Below are positions 1-5,936 of a stretch of DNA of 7,463 nucleotides, one piece after another. The position numbers and the translations under genes are program-made. Source of the DNA: Phycisphaerales bacterium. GTDB taxonomy: Bacteria; Planctomycetota; Phycisphaerae; Tepidisphaerales; Tepidisphaeraceae. Position 1 is the stretch's first letter, and the number at the start of each line of letters is the position of its first letter. Under the pieces are notes generated by a model, which was not told the DNA's origin, ran no database searches, and was given only the letters and a program-made list of their open reading frames with translations. The stretch is from NCBI GenBank assembly GCA_003153655.1, contig PMAK01000250.1:35964-43426 (forward strand). Direction: 5' to 3'.

Positions 1-1824
1 AGTTGCATCGCGTTTCTATTGATCTGCCTCCTAGCTCTTGCCGTCTATTCGGTGCCACTGGGTCGTACCGAATTTAGCCGATGGTTGCCCTTTGGCTCGT
101 ACGCTATTACTGGTATCGCGAGCTGCGGGACGAGTTGGGTGACTCAACTTCACCTAAATGTACCATTACTGGCTTTATTACTTGTGACGGGGCTCGTGGG
201 TCTCATGATTGCAGGATTGGCGTCCCCTGAGCTTTTGCGGCAGCTGGCTTCAACAGAACCAATCAAGCGAATAATTGTGCCATTGGCCATTCGCGCACCG
301 ATGACGCGACGGCGTATCTTCGCCGGTCACGTTGCGCAACTAAGGAACCAATTGGACCGAGACAAGCGGTACGCCAATTCTGAAACGTACATCGGGCTTC
401 CAGCAGCCATTCGTAAATACGACGATAAAGAAGTGCGATTCTGTCAGCAACCCGCGAATTCAGCACTGACTTTCGCGATGGAATCGCGCGCTGCGCGCGT
501 TCTAGTAGAAGCTCCTGGCGGTTCTGGCAAGAGCGCACTTATGCGTGAGATTTTGCGGATCGCAATCGAAAAGTTTGTAGCATTTCCCAGCACGATGCCC
601 GTTCCAGTCTTGGTATCAGGTGCCGGGGGCGATTTCAAAAAGCTTGCGAGGGATGCCATCGGTGGCGCCGTTTTGTCCGAGGAGATGTTTGAGCTGCAAC
701 TAGAAAACGGTGACTTTCTGTTCTTTTTGGATGGCTTGAGCGAAACGGGAGCCACGCCTGAGGAATTGCGGATATTTCTTGGCACAAACTCTGGGCGTCT
801 GACGCCGATGGTACTAAGCGCCCGCGATACGGCAAAGGGCTTTAGATACGTCATTGAGGGCACGGCATCATGGATGATCATCGAACCACTGCGATTGGTA
901 GTCGCATCGCCTTCTGGGATAAACACGCTTTCCCTCTTTATTGACAACTACAATGGCTCGCAGTCTTTGGATGATTATGAAGTCGCTCGGCGTCCAGACG
1001 CTACTTATTTGCCGCTTCTAGTGCGAATGGTAATTGAAGTTCGTAGCGATACCGCTAACATAGATCATCCCTCGAATAGCAGCCGACGGGCTCCATTATG
1101 CGATGTGTATTATAAGTATTTCTACAAGTTATTCTCGTCGCTAGGTGATGATGGGAAGAAGATTGCCTTTTTGGATGATGTCGGAAGATGGTGTGTAAAA
1201 ACCTATTGGCGAGATGGTCAGCGTATTCGCGGATTTCGGGGAGAGGCCATTGAACAATTGCTTCTGGACGCCGGCGCTTTGATACCGGCGGGCGGCGACC
1301 GCCCTGTGAAGGAAATTCGTTTTTTTCATGATTCGATGCAGAGTTTTCTAACTGCTTGGGGATTAGCGGAGTTCGATCGGCTTGATTACAGAGACTTTCC
1401 ATTACCGTTGGACGCACCACATGAAGGGCATTGGAGTCGTGAAAGAGTACTGCTGTGGACTGCGGCCAATCGAAAATTCGTGGAATCTGGATCGGATTTA
1501 CTACTGAAGAGTGGAAGTGAGCTGTTTCAGATGTCCCTCGTGACTTTCGGCGACGGCGATTCTCTCATCTTGTGGCTGCGAGATGAACTAAGAAGATGGG
1601 CGCAGGATTTCACAGAAGATATACCTAGGCGAGAAATATTAAATGCGCTGCCGAACGAACTTGCCCACGAACTCGCAAATCACAGAAGCCGCGATCGATT
1701 GATTTTAGAAGCGATCGCGCAGTGCCAGAAGCGAAAACAGGAAGAGCTATTCCTTTTGGGTTCACTCTATTCGGGATTAGCGCAATTGATCTACAAGTAT
1801 ACGGAGAATCCGCAGACACAATGA
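1..1824 (+). CDS. Membrane-anchored STAND/NACHT-type P-loop NTPase, 5' end outside window
   Basis: The reading frame is open from base 1, so the true start lies upstream; the TTG at 19 is only the first in-window candidate. Counting codons from base 1, hydrophobic segments at about 1-21 and 53-75 suggest N-terminal membrane anchoring. A Walker A motif (EAPGGSGKS, P-loop at codons 173-178) is followed by a Walker B strand (FLFFLDGLSE, Asp at codon 244) and a sensor-1-like LSAR, the order seen in NACHT/STAND ATPases. Codons 441-457 read FFHDSMQSFLTAWGLAE, like the winged-helix motif (F.H..xQ.FLxA) after bacterial NACHT domains. The C-terminus is helical, with no repeat sensor I can recognise. 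STAND proteins are ATP-driven switches, many of them in phage defence or signalling; the specific role here is unknown. The gene converges with the NERD gene, 72 bp apart, with no clear terminator between. Family call fairly sure; function not. Confidence 0.85.
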   Translation, partial: SCIAFLLICLLALAVYSVPLGRTEFSRWLPFGSYAITGIASCGTSWVTQLHLNVPLLALLLVTGLVGLMIAGLASPELLRQLASTEPIKRIIVPLAIRAPMTRRRIFAGHVAQLRNQLDRDKRYANSETYIGLPAAIRKYDDKEVRFCQQPANSALTFAMESRAARVLVEAPGGSGKSALMREILRIAIEKFVAFPSTMPVPVLVSGAGGDFKKLARDAIGGAVLSEEMFELQLENGDFLFFLDGLSETGATPEELRIFLGTNSGRLTPMVLSARDTAKGFRYVIEGTASWMIIEPLRLVVASPSGINTLSLFIDNYNGSQSLDDYEVARRPDATYLPLLVRMVIEVRSDTANIDHPSNSSRRAPLCDVYYKYFYKLFSSLGDDGKKIAFLDDVGRWCVKTYWRDGQRIRGFRGEAIEQLLLDAGALIPAGGDRPVKEIRFFHDSMQSFLTAWGLAEFDRLDYRDFPLPLDAPHEGHWSRERVLLWTAANRKFVESGSDLLLKSGSELFQMSLVTFGDGDSLILWLRDELRRWAQDFTEDIPRREILNALPNELAHELANHRSRDRLILEAIAQCQKRKQEELFLLGSLYSGLAQLIYKYTENPQTQ

Positions 1825-1896
1825 TCGAGTTGCCAAGTCTTACAGTGACCATACATTGTCGCGGTACCCCAGAAATTCCGCAAAGCCGAGGCGAGA

Positions 1897-2661
1897 TCAT
1901 TTCTTTTTTTCCCGCAAGTAGCGCTCCAAGCCCGCAGCGAGAAAATCGACCTGAGTGGCCGACAAGGTGTTGCGATCCTGCAGCCTGTCGAATGTTTTGT
2001 AGAAATAGATTTGATTCATGACGACTATGCTGTCGTCGCGGGTGGACGGCTCCACGAACCAATTCACGTACAAGAGTACCGGTGTAACGTGCGTCTCCTC
2101 CCCCGTCATTTGACGAAGAATCTCGCGGACCCGGTACGCCGCAGCCTTCGCTTGATCGACCGGATCGCGATCGGGTTTGTAGCCGTCAACCGTAACTGTT
2201 TCGCCGTCAAAATCGACGGTTGGTCGTCCTTTGGATGGCATGCTTGGAGTCTTGGTCTCAATGGAAAACACGCCATGGGGACCGATGATTACGTGGTCGA
2301 TGTTGTATTTCTCTTCGGAGATGTCGTGGTAAATCCTGCAACCGAGAGATCGCATATTCTCCAGTAATTGGCCGACGATGCGTTCCCCCTGAATCCCCTG
2401 ATGTCGTTGCCTCAACTCGATTGTCATGCTGCGATAGCGCGAGGCGGTGAAGAACGCACTCGCAACGAATAAAACGGTCCAGATCCATGGAGAATGCTTG
2501 AAAGCGAGATCCAACCATTCCATCACCGCGAGCACCCCGAGCAATGAAGTGACGAGAAGGGGAAGCATAACCCGGTCAACCCATCGGTCGTCCATGATGG
2601 TTTGCGACGAATCGCCAGGCTGCGGCAAAGGTGGTTCGCGAACCGGTGACTTGGTTTCCAT
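1897..2661 (-). CDS. Membrane-anchored NERD (nuclease-related domain) protein
   Basis: This 254-residue protein has two hydrophobic segments at about 32-47 and 59-72, then a NERD domain at about 88-240. The signature is clear: QGERIVG (E93), NIDHVIIGPHGVFSIETKT with D122, E135 and K137, and a downstream DQAKAAA (Q170). These match the restriction-endonuclease-like core (E, D, ExK, Q) of the family, so the predicted catalytic residues are intact. NERD proteins are predicted nucleic-acid-processing enzymes, found alone or fused to helicase, kinase or membrane parts. Topology suggests the nuclease domain faces the cytoplasm. The ATG at 2661 keeps the membrane segments and has a weak purine-rich GGGAAG upstream. 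A 44-bp imperfect palindrome lies 17 bp upstream of the start. It is convergent with the NTPase gene, so the two are not one operon. Confidence 0.85.
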   Translation of the reverse strand: METKSPVREPPLPQPGDSSQTIMDDRWVDRVMLPLLVTSLLGVLAVMEWLDLAFKHSPWIWTVLFVASAFFTASRYRSMTIELRQRHQGIQGERIVGQLLENMRSLGCRIYHDISEEKYNIDHVIIGPHGVFSIETKTPSMPSKGRPTVDFDGETVTVDGYKPDRDPVDQAKAAAYRVREILRQMTGEETHVTPVLLYVNWFVEPSTRDDSIVVMNQIYFYKTFDRLQDRNTLSATQVDFLAAGLERYLREKKK

Positions 2662-2677
2662 TTGGGCTTCCCGGATT

Positions 2678-2721
2678 AGTCACACGACGAAAGCTAAAGT
2701 GAGCTTTAGGCGTGCGTGACT
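2678..2721. promoter_or_regulatory. Imperfect 44-bp palindrome upstream of the NERD gene
   Basis: AGTCAC at 2678-2683 pairs with GTGACT at 2716-2721, and AAAGCT at 2690-2695 pairs with AGCTTT at 2702-2707, around a 6-nt loop (2696-2701), with partial pairing between. The near edge is 17 bp from the NERD start codon, so it would lie in that gene's promoter or 5' leader. It could be an operator, an RNA hairpin that affects translation, or a terminator for incoming transcription. There is no T-run that would make the terminator reading strong. The structure is seen; the role is inferred. Confidence 0.45.
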
Positions 2722-2802
2722 CCACTAGCCTACGGATAGGACGAAATCCGCCCGATCATCCATACCGCAAGCCTAATGCGCGGTCAATCGTGGGCGAACC
2801 GC

Positions 2803-3102
2803 TACGTTCGCAGCATCCCGGACAGGCCACACGGCGCTTCGCGCCGCCGGCAAAGCTGAGCCGTCTATCCAGGATGCGATTCCAACGCAGAATAATAATC
2901 GAGTTTGATTGCGATGATGCTCAGGTCTGCCTCGCCGTTGGTGGGGCATGCTCGTGAATGCACGGAAAAATTCGATTTTATTGCAAGATTCTTGGCGGAG
3001 AGCCCAATTAGATGATGTGGACTGTCGTGCGTGCTCGGATCGCATACAGCATTCGGCCAAAATAAATGATCGTGGGAGGCTGGGCATGGCGCCCGGTACG
3101 CT
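2803..3102 (+). repeat. Dispersed non-coding repeat, longest copy (A)
   Basis: About 300 bp matching two other places. Its left part (2803-2887) matches 4065-4149, and its right part (2858-3102) matches 5677-5912 with long identical blocks, such as the stretch around CCAATTAGATGATGTGG. Copies A and C differ by indels of about 10 nt and 1 nt, which would break any reading frame, so it is best read as non-coding. It starts with a strong hairpin and runs into a tRNA-like cloverleaf. It precedes the small lipoprotein gene, as copy C precedes the paralogue. No transposase is linked to it in this window. Confidence 0.85.
2813..2877 (+). repeat. Three-tier hairpin at left end of repeat copy A
   Basis: Nested inverted pairs: GCATCC (2813-2818) with GGATGC (2872-2877); GAC-A-GGC (2821-2827) with GCCGTC (2860-2865), one bulged A; CGGCGC (2832-2837) with GCGCCG (2841-2846) around a TTC loop. 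The second copy keeps the fold, and its one change in the middle stem (C to T) still allows a G-U pair. This resembles REP-like palindromes or structured RNA more than a simple terminator. Confidence 0.75.
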
Positions 3103-3142
3103 TCATAAGCCTACGAGTCGGGTTCGATTCCCGATCCCGCTA
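3071..3142 (+). tRNA. tRNA-like cloverleaf with CAT anticodon, probably noncanonical or degenerate
   Basis: A 72-nt cloverleaf can be drawn by hand. Acceptor: 3071-3077 with 3135-3141 (6 of 7 pairs; 1-72 is C-T). D stem: 3080-3084/3092-3096 (5 pairs, one wobble, GG in the loop). Anticodon arm: 3097-3101/3109-3113 (4 of 5 pairs), loop TTCATAA reading CAT. T arm: TCGGG, loop TTCGATT, CCCGA, perfect. The discriminator is A and no CCA is encoded. Against a normal tRNA-Met: position 8 is G rather than T, the D loop is odd, and one anticodon-stem pair is C-C. The 5' half is shared with repeat copy C, so it belongs to the repeat cassette. It may be a decayed tRNA, a mobile-element tRNA, or a tRNA-like end on a structured RNA. 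Confidence 0.4.
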
Positions 3143-3281
3143 TTCGGCTCAATCGGCATTTAGCCTGCGATCACGTAGATGGGATTGATGACCTAAACGG
3201 TTTTTACCATCTTTTGACGGTGGTTGAGGGCAATGGCGTCCACAGTTCCGACAACCGTCCTCGTGACGAAAGGAGAATCAG
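3143..3281 (+). other. 5' leader of the small lipoprotein gene with strong ribosome binding site
   Basis: About 140 bp between the tRNA-like element and the ATG at 3282. An AAAGGAGA Shine-Dalgarno sequence ends about 5-7 nt before the start codon and fixes the start. I see no convincing -35/-10 pair. This stretch has no counterpart in front of the paralogue at 5937, where the repeat lies almost directly against the gene. Confidence 0.55.
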
Positions 3282-3893
3282 ATGAACGAGTTTCATGTAC
3301 CAGTTGCTTATCGAATTAGCGGGATCAGCCTTTTGACCCTGCTGGTTCTGTGTGCGTTGGCCTCATGCATTATGGGGTGCGATGGGGGCGTGGGCGAGGT
3401 GGCAGCGGTAGACGCGGTCGCTACAGACGCCGCCGCCACTGCGGCAACGGATGTTGCTGCCGAAGCGGCCACCGCCGCTGTGACCGAGACCGCAATTGCG
3501 GGGTCAACGGATATCGCTCTCGACGTGGGAGGTGATATATCCACAGTCGAGCCATTCAGTCCTGCTTTAGGCACAGGCGATGGTGCAGAAGACATGGCTG
3601 TCGGATTGAGCGCTGCCGACCCCGACGGCTCGACGATCACTGAGTTGAACAACACCACTGGCGAACTACAGATGGTAGCGCTGACGACGCGGAGCATTTA
3701 CCGCGTGGAAAAAGCGTTTTTGGACATTCAACACAACAGATTAATAGTGCAAGCGATTGAAAAAAGGGGTGACGCTCCGTCCTGGGGCTTCTTTCGGCTA
3801 GGCGATAAAGCCGTAAGTGAATTGGAACAGACAAAGCAATTAAAGTTTACCGGCTCGGACGGAAGTCCCATGGTATTTGAATGCCCACGGTGA
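3282..3893 (+). CDS. Small secreted lipoprotein with Ala/Thr-rich linker, unknown function
   Basis: 203 residues. The N-terminus is a signal peptide: hydrophobic core at about 15-28 and lipobox LASC (C29). A second cysteine (C33, IMGCD) makes a tandem lipobox-like site. Residues 37-79 are low-complexity, dominated by Ala, Val, Thr, Asp and Glu, a likely extended linker. Residues 125-194 form a compact domain (TTGELQMVALTTRSIYRVEK...) about 44% identical, by hand count of 31 in 71, to residues 123-193 of the protein at 5937-6566. I do not recognise the domain; it is rich in predicted strands. Start chosen for its strong AGGAG site. Flanked by the repeat upstream and a structured module downstream, both duplicated around the paralogue. 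A membrane-anchored envelope protein is well supported; the role is not. Confidence 0.75.
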   Translation: MNEFHVPVAYRISGISLLTLLVLCALASCIMGCDGGVGEVAAVDAVATDAAATAATDVAAEAATAAVTETAIAGSTDIALDVGGDISTVEPFSPALGTGDGAEDMAVGLSAADPDGSTITELNNTTGELQMVALTTRSIYRVEKAFLDIQHNRLIVQAIEKRGDAPSWGFFRLGDKAVSELEQTKQLKFTGSDGSPMVFECPR

Positions 3894-3920
3894 ACGCGCA
3901 GCAATCTTGTCCTGATCTCG

Positions 3921-4054
3921 GTACTTCGTCGCCTTCGTCGTCGGTCGGGGTATGCAGCGACCCATGCCGCGAAGCGGCTAAAATCGGGAGCGTCCCGACC
4001 GATGGCGGAGGCTGCACAGAAATGCTCCCCACGCCACTTCAGAGCCTGAATCGG
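3921..4054 (+). repeat. Conserved 3' module, copy 1, with small hairpins
   Basis: It follows the lipoprotein gene and matches 6591-6720 after the paralogue: CTTCGTCGCC near the start, GGGGTATGCA, ATGCCGC...GCGGCTAAAATC, and CTTCAGAGCCTGA at the end. Hairpins: GCCGC-GAA-GCGGC at 3966-3978 and TCGGGA-GCG-TCCCGA at 3984-3998, both tight. The first keeps its stem in copy 2 with a different loop. This may be a 3' UTR, terminator or RNA-stability element. A short open frame over it shows limited amino-acid similarity between copies, so a lost C-terminal extension is not excluded. Confidence 0.65.
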
Positions 4055-4064
4055 AGGGAGGGGG

Positions 4065-4149
4065 TAGGTTCGGAGCATCCCGGACAGGTCACACGGCGCT
4101 TCGCGCCGACGGCAAAGCTGAGCCGTCTATCCAGGATGCGGTTGCAACG
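4065..4149 (+). repeat. Repeat copy B: hairpin portion only
   Basis: 85 bp closely matching 2803-2887. The full hairpin is preserved: GCATCC (4075-4080) with GGATGC (4134-4139) and CGGCGC-TTC-GCGCCG at 4094-4108. Homology stops after CAACG at 4149, and the remainder of the repeat resumes only at 5677. Its last 30 nt (4120-4149) match 5677-5706 at 28 of 30 positions. It begins 11 bp after the 3' module of cassette 1. Confidence 0.85.
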
Positions 4150-4476
4150 GGCACATGAAAATGGAGTTCGTTTCCCATTGGCTCCATTAAGTCGTAAGAA
4201 AACTCTCGCAAGAACCTCAAGTTTATCATATCTCGCTCTTAAGAAATCTTCCGTCAAAAACCACGATCAGACTTGTCAGGGAGAAGGATTTGAACCGCGC
4301 GTTCGACGTCCGGTGCTCTGGGCTAGGCCAGGCCGCCATGCGATAGTGGCCAGCAGTCTGACGGGCGGCTGCAGGGAAAGGATTTCCGGGATTGACATTG
4401 ATGTCGCCACAGATACTTGGAATGTGCCGCACGTCCGTTTTGAAAAACCGATAGAATAACAAGACGAAAGTTTCCG
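4150..4476. other. Gene-free stretch before the DUF4238 gene, with tRNA-like fragments
   Basis: A 192-codon open frame crosses from 3881, but it runs over repeat DNA and has no Shine-Dalgarno, so I do not call it. AATGG (4160-4164) and CCATT (4175-4179) flank AGTTCGTTTC, followed by GGCTCCA, resembling a tRNA T-arm and 3' end. Around 4277-4332 the minus strand resembles a tRNA (AGAGCACCGGAC, then GGTTCAAATCC), but its anticodon and T stems do not pair. For the downstream gene there is a TTGACA at 4392-4397 without a good -10, and a -10-like TAGAAT at 4452-4457 without a good -35. Confidence 0.4.
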
Positions 4477-5481
4477 ATGGCCTCTGCAAATCGAAATCAA
4501 CATTGGGTGCCGCAATTCTATCTCCGGTATTTTGCGACTCCCGAAACTCGTGACACGCCGCAACCAAAAATTTGGGCGTTTCCCGTCAAAGAAGGAGAGG
4601 AATTTGTCGCAAATGTACGAAACGTCGCAGCGAAGAGAGATCTCTACAATTTCTGCGACCCGGAAGTTGACAAGCGATTAACCAATCTGGAAGGATCCCT
4701 TGCGCAATTCTGGCCGACGATTACACAAGAAAGTTACCCCATCGATCTCGGATTCAAAAAGGGCATTAGCCTTTTCCTTGCAACGTCGCTTTTACGTCAT
4801 CCATCACAGTTGGAGAGGCATCGTCGCTGGACGAAGCAACTCACAAATGCCGTCACGAAATGGGCCGCAGAAGGGAATCCGCTCCAAAAAGTACCGGTTC
4901 CTCTAACCGACGAAGTTTTTGAAGTGTCAGCGGACGAAATTGAAAAAATGCGAGTAGCGACTGATCGAGATATTCAGTCGGGCTGGGGCGATTCTATATT
5001 GAATCTGACCGGCGAGTTCGCCCAAAGACTCATCGATCGACCGTGGACGATCTTAGTAAGTCGAAAGCCGGCTTTCATAACGAGCGATCATCCCGTCACC
5101 CCTATGTCCTCGAATGATTTCTCTGAAGGCATCCTAAACGCCAATAGTGAAATGTGCCTGCCATTGACTCCTACCCGCCTACTTCTGATCAATTACCGCG
5201 GGCCCAACCAGGGAAACATTGTTGGAATGAGAAATGATGGTGATGAGGCGATATTTAACTATTCCATTTTTCGCTCGGCCTACCGACACGTGTTCAGTTC
5301 GTGGGATCCCCTTATGGTTATGCAACAAGTCGTTGCGGTCGATGAAGAGGTCCGCGAAGAGAAACGACGTATGATATTGATATCCGCCCACGAGCGGACG
5401 ATTGGGAAAAAAGTGGGTAGGAATGATCTTTGCCCCTGCGGCAGCGGGAAAAAGTTCAAACGCTGCTGCATTCCGCGTTAA
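4477..5481 (+). CDS. DUF4238 family protein with C-terminal SEC-C zinc motif
   Basis: 334 residues, no signal peptide or membrane segment, so probably cytoplasmic. The N-terminus NQHWVPQFYLRYF (7-19) is the hallmark of DUF4238. Further conserved-looking blocks are the Arg/His-containing helix near 107-117, ITSDHPVTP (201-209) and LPLTPTRLLLI (228-238). The C-terminus is a SEC-C motif (GRNDLCPCGSGKKFKRCC; C319, C321, C330, C331), a short zinc-binding module found on SecA and many unrelated proteins, thought to mediate protein contacts. The biochemical activity of DUF4238 is unknown to me. Start: the ATG at 4477 precedes the family motif directly; the ribosome site is weak. The gene stands alone, between two parts of a split repeat, which suggests it arrived as cargo. 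Confidence 0.85.
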   Translation: MASANRNQHWVPQFYLRYFATPETRDTPQPKIWAFPVKEGEEFVANVRNVAAKRDLYNFCDPEVDKRLTNLEGSLAQFWPTITQESYPIDLGFKKGISLFLATSLLRHPSQLERHRRWTKQLTNAVTKWAAEGNPLQKVPVPLTDEVFEVSADEIEKMRVATDRDIQSGWGDSILNLTGEFAQRLIDRPWTILVSRKPAFITSDHPVTPMSSNDFSEGILNANSEMCLPLTPTRLLLINYRGPNQGNIVGMRNDGDEAIFNYSIFRSAYRHVFSSWDPLMVMQQVVAVDEEVREEKRRMILISAHERTIGKKVGRNDLCPCGSGKKFKRCCIPR

Positions 5482-5676
5482 TCCTGTCGGCCATGGTGCG
5501 GAATTCCTTTTAGAACCGTTTCCTGTCCGTCCGTCGCCGTATGAAATTTACGGCCCCAGCCATTCTATTTGAGAATCTTCGAATTTCGCTCAAAAACTCG
5601 CTTGCGAGTTCTATTGGCGTCCCGCTGGTTCCAATTTTCTAGCGCAAACTCTTGAACTGTCGGCAGCTCGCGCGAG
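5482..5676. other. Non-coding stretch after the DUF4238 gene
   Basis: No gene is supported here. The clearest structure is an AACTCGC/GCGAGTT inverted repeat at 5595-5610 with only a 2-nt loop and no T-run, so it is a poor terminator candidate. CGGCAGCTCGCGCGAG at 5661-5676 loosely resembles part of the repeat hairpin and may be its eroded left arm in copy C. Confidence 0.4.
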
Positions 5677-5912
5677 GAGCCGTCTATCCAGGATGAGGTT
5701 CCAACGCGGAATAATAATCTAGTTCGATTGCGATTCTGCTTCGCCATTGGCGGGGCATATTCGTGAATGCTCTGAATAATTTCGATTTTATTGCAAGATT
5801 CTGGGCGGATAACCCAATTAGATGATGTGGAATGTCGTGTGTGCTCAGATCGCATCCGGCATTCGGCAAAAATAAATGATCGCGGAAGGATGGGCGTGGC
5901 ACTCGGTAGGCG
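5677..5912 (+). repeat. Repeat copy C: right portion, before the paralogous membrane protein
   Basis: About 236 bp matching 2858-3102 of copy A, including AATAATAATC, TTCGATTTTATTGCAAGATTC and CCAATTAGATGATGTGGA. It lacks an intact left hairpin arm and, at the right, keeps only the 5' half of the tRNA-like element (about 5881-5912), with no T arm. Its first 30 nt duplicate the end of copy B. It ends about 25 bp before the start codon of the downstream gene, so it probably carries that gene's promoter or leader. Confidence 0.85.
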
Positions 5913-5936
5913 CCCACGCAATTTACCGGAGGCCAT

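Noticed and set aside
2773..3087. Minus-strand ORFs over repeat copies A and C with similar peptides (LPRSFI.AEC, STSSNW, ESCNKIE)
   Set aside because: The similarity follows from the nucleotide repeat. Copies differ by indels of about 10 nt and 1 nt that shift the frame, and neither ORF has a convincing ribosome site, so I treat the repeat as non-coding.
4065..4149. Integron attC site as an explanation for the hairpin repeats and single-gene cassettes
   Set aside because: I find no RYYYAAC and GTTRRRY pair bracketing the hairpins. Isolated GTTRRRY matches elsewhere in the window are expected by chance, and no integrase is present.
2803..4149. CRISPR-like array
   Set aside because: The repeats are long, few, diverged and irregularly spaced, with genes between them; there are no short regular repeats with spacers.
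4277..4332. A functional tRNA on the minus strand
   Set aside because: The D-arm and T-loop wording is tRNA-like, but the T stem pairs at only about 2 of 5 positions and the anticodon stem does not close, so at most it is a relic.
3881..4459. A 192-codon plus-strand ORF between the lipoprotein and DUF4238 genes
   Set aside because: It crosses the 3' module, the hairpin repeat and tRNA-like fragments and has no Shine-Dalgarno. Its HPGQ.TRRFAP peptide is simply the translated hairpin.
5595..5610. Terminator for the DUF4238 gene
   Set aside because: The AACTCGC/GCGAGTT stem has only a 2-nt loop, lacks a following T-run and lies over 110 bp past the stop codon.
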